Assembly: GCF_000349205.1 (NCBI RefSeq) | Contig: NZ_APHR01000013.1 | Location: 1 to 64,000 of the forward strand | Length of the DNA stretch: 64,000 nt | Reading direction: 5' to 3' | Origin: Methylophaga lonarensis MPL | Lineage (GTDB): Bacteria > Pseudomonadota > Gammaproteobacteria > Nitrosococcales > Methylophagaceae | Part shown: piece by piece, positions 63,247 to 64,000 of the stretch | Layout of the letters: each line of letters opens with the position of its first letter | Numbering within the stretch: the stretch's first letter is position 1 | The notes under the pieces: generated by a model | The model's database searches: none | The model's input: only the letters and a program-made list of their open reading frames with translations | What the model was told of the DNA's origin: nothing | Made by a program: the position numbers and the translations under genes

Positions 63247-64000
63247 TCACAGTGCGTCAAGACGGGCTTGAAGAAACGCTCTTTCGGGTTGTTGTGTGGT
63301 TAATTGCAGGGCTTGCTGGTAAGCCGCCCGAGCCTTGTCATGATGTTTTAACTGACGATAAAAATCGGCTTTGGCGGCGTGCAACAGATGATAGTTATCC
63401 AGTTCACCAGAAGCGTTCAGGTATTCAATGGATTTTAGGCCGGCTTCCGGGCCTTCCAGCATGGCGACTGCCACTGCCCGGTTGAGTGCGATCACCGGCG
63501 ACGGGTAACGTTGAACAAGCACGTCATACAGCCCGAGGATTTGTGCCCAATCAGTTTCATCAAACTGTTTAGCCTCGGCATGAACAGCGGCGATGGCTGC
63601 CTGCAGTGTGTAATGGCCATAGTCGTTGGATTGCAGGGCTTGCCACAGCAATGTACAACCTTCTTCAATCTGTGCCTGATCCCAGAGACTGCGATCCTGC
63701 TGCTCCAGGGTCAGCAGTTGTCCTTGAGGATTGGTTCGCGCTTCACGTCTTGAATCTTGTAACAACATGAGTGCCAGCAAGCCTTGCACTTCAGCATGAG
63801 GCAATAACTGCCATAACAACCGGCCCAGTCGAATGGCTTCGCCAGCCAGATCATGCTGTACCAGCTGATTGCCACTGCTGGCGGAATAGCCTTCGTTGAA
63901 TACCAGGTAGATCACCTGTAAAACAGCCTGCAGCCGTTCGGGCAGTTGTGCGGCCTCAGGGACTTCATAGGGAATGCCGGCATCACGGATTTTGTTTTTG
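63247..64000 (-). CDS. ECF42-type RNA polymerase sigma factor (5' end outside window)
   Basis: The visible 250 codons belong to the C-terminal part of an ECF sigma factor with the DUF6596/TPR extension typical of ECF42. The segment QAVLQVIYLVFNEGYSASSG is the sigma-to-extension junction; further down are HYTLQAAIAAVHAEAKQ and ALNRAVAVAMLEGPEAGLK (TPR-like). In this group the extension replaces an anti-sigma factor as regulator. The promoter-binding domains lie beyond the window. The linked DGPF, YCII-VOC and VOC genes support the ECF42 assignment. Confidence 0.88.
   Translation of the reverse strand, partial: KNKIRDAGIPYEVPEAAQLPERLQAVLQVIYLVFNEGYSASSGNQLVQHDLAGEAIRLGRLLWQLLPHAEVQGLLALMLLQDSRREARTNPQGQLLTLEQQDRSLWDQAQIEEGCTLLWQALQSNDYGHYTLQAAIAAVHAEAKQFDETDWAQILGLYDVLVQRYPSPVIALNRAVAVAMLEGPEAGLKSIEYLNASGELDNYHLLHAAKADFYRQLKHHDKARAAYQQALQLTTQQPERAFLQARLDAL

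Overview
The window reads as chromosome of a marine or halotolerant gammaproteobacterium. This rests on family recognition: an xseB-ispA-dxs operon, PqiABC, Rnk, ElaA, YjdM and NnrU homologues, two sodium/proton (Mrp-type) antiporter clusters, and a doeB2-doeD-doeA-doeC ectoine catabolic operon. The doe gene order is, from memory, the one described for halotolerant methanotrophs, so a Methylophaga- or Methylotuvimicrobium-like methylotroph is possible, but no methylotrophy gene lies in the window and the genus is an inference. Most genes are packed into operons with 1-8 bp overlaps (ATGA, TTGA, GTGA).

Layout. 1-2784: molybdenum cofactor genes (moeA, cut by the window edge, and a mobA-mobB fusion) divergent from an exported aspartic protease. 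2864-7289: an iron-uptake locus (AraC regulator, Fur-box-like site, TonB-dependent receptor, PepSY protein, small membrane ORF). 7382-8580: folE2-queD. 8625-11601: dxs-ispA-xseB. 11724-16511: ribF, a DUF2007 protein, an NlpE/META lipoprotein, rnk, a DUF1097 membrane protein and a YjiK-like protein. 16604-23415: a nine-gene Mrp-like cluster with three MnhD-type subunits. 23571-25672: a diguanylate cyclase and an unknown gene on the opposite strand. 25752-31544: a complete mrpABCDEFG operon. 31853-37567: gluQRS, a GGCT-fold protein, an SbtA-type bicarbonate transporter, a chemoreceptor and a glutamine amidotransferase. 37549-44028: a PepSY protein, then a leftward run of an EEP-family enzyme, a barrel-kinase fusion, a 2OG-Fe(II) oxygenase, a C39-like peptidase and a PA2779-family protein. 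44442-49534: the doe operon, behind a sequence matching a sigma-54 promoter.

49558-50405 holds five tandem ~182 bp repeats, each carrying a MITE-like element with a dRS3-like core. 50553-52970: a GlsB-like protein and an AKR-DUF6064-ElaA operon. 53041-55850 is a mobile region: a HigBA-like toxin-antitoxin pair, a duplicated elaA tail, and an integron gene-cassette array without integrase. The array has two well-formed attC sites, a cassette coding a membrane-anchored unknown, a cassette coding a HEPN-like protein (possible RNase or defence gene), and a third cassette cut short beside a palindromic repeat. 55880-59497: pqiABC. 59655-60962: nnrU-like, DUF4282, yjdM. 61027-64000: an ECF42-type sigma factor gene (cut by the window edge) with its usual DGPF/YCII and VOC partner genes.

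Functionally, the Mrp complexes would maintain a sodium gradient, the SbtA-like carrier could use it, and ectoine breakdown could recycle osmolyte nitrogen. The least described parts are the cassette array, the peptidase/oxygenase/kinase operon, and the three-MnhD antiporter cluster. All calls are from reading the sequence; no search or structure prediction was run.
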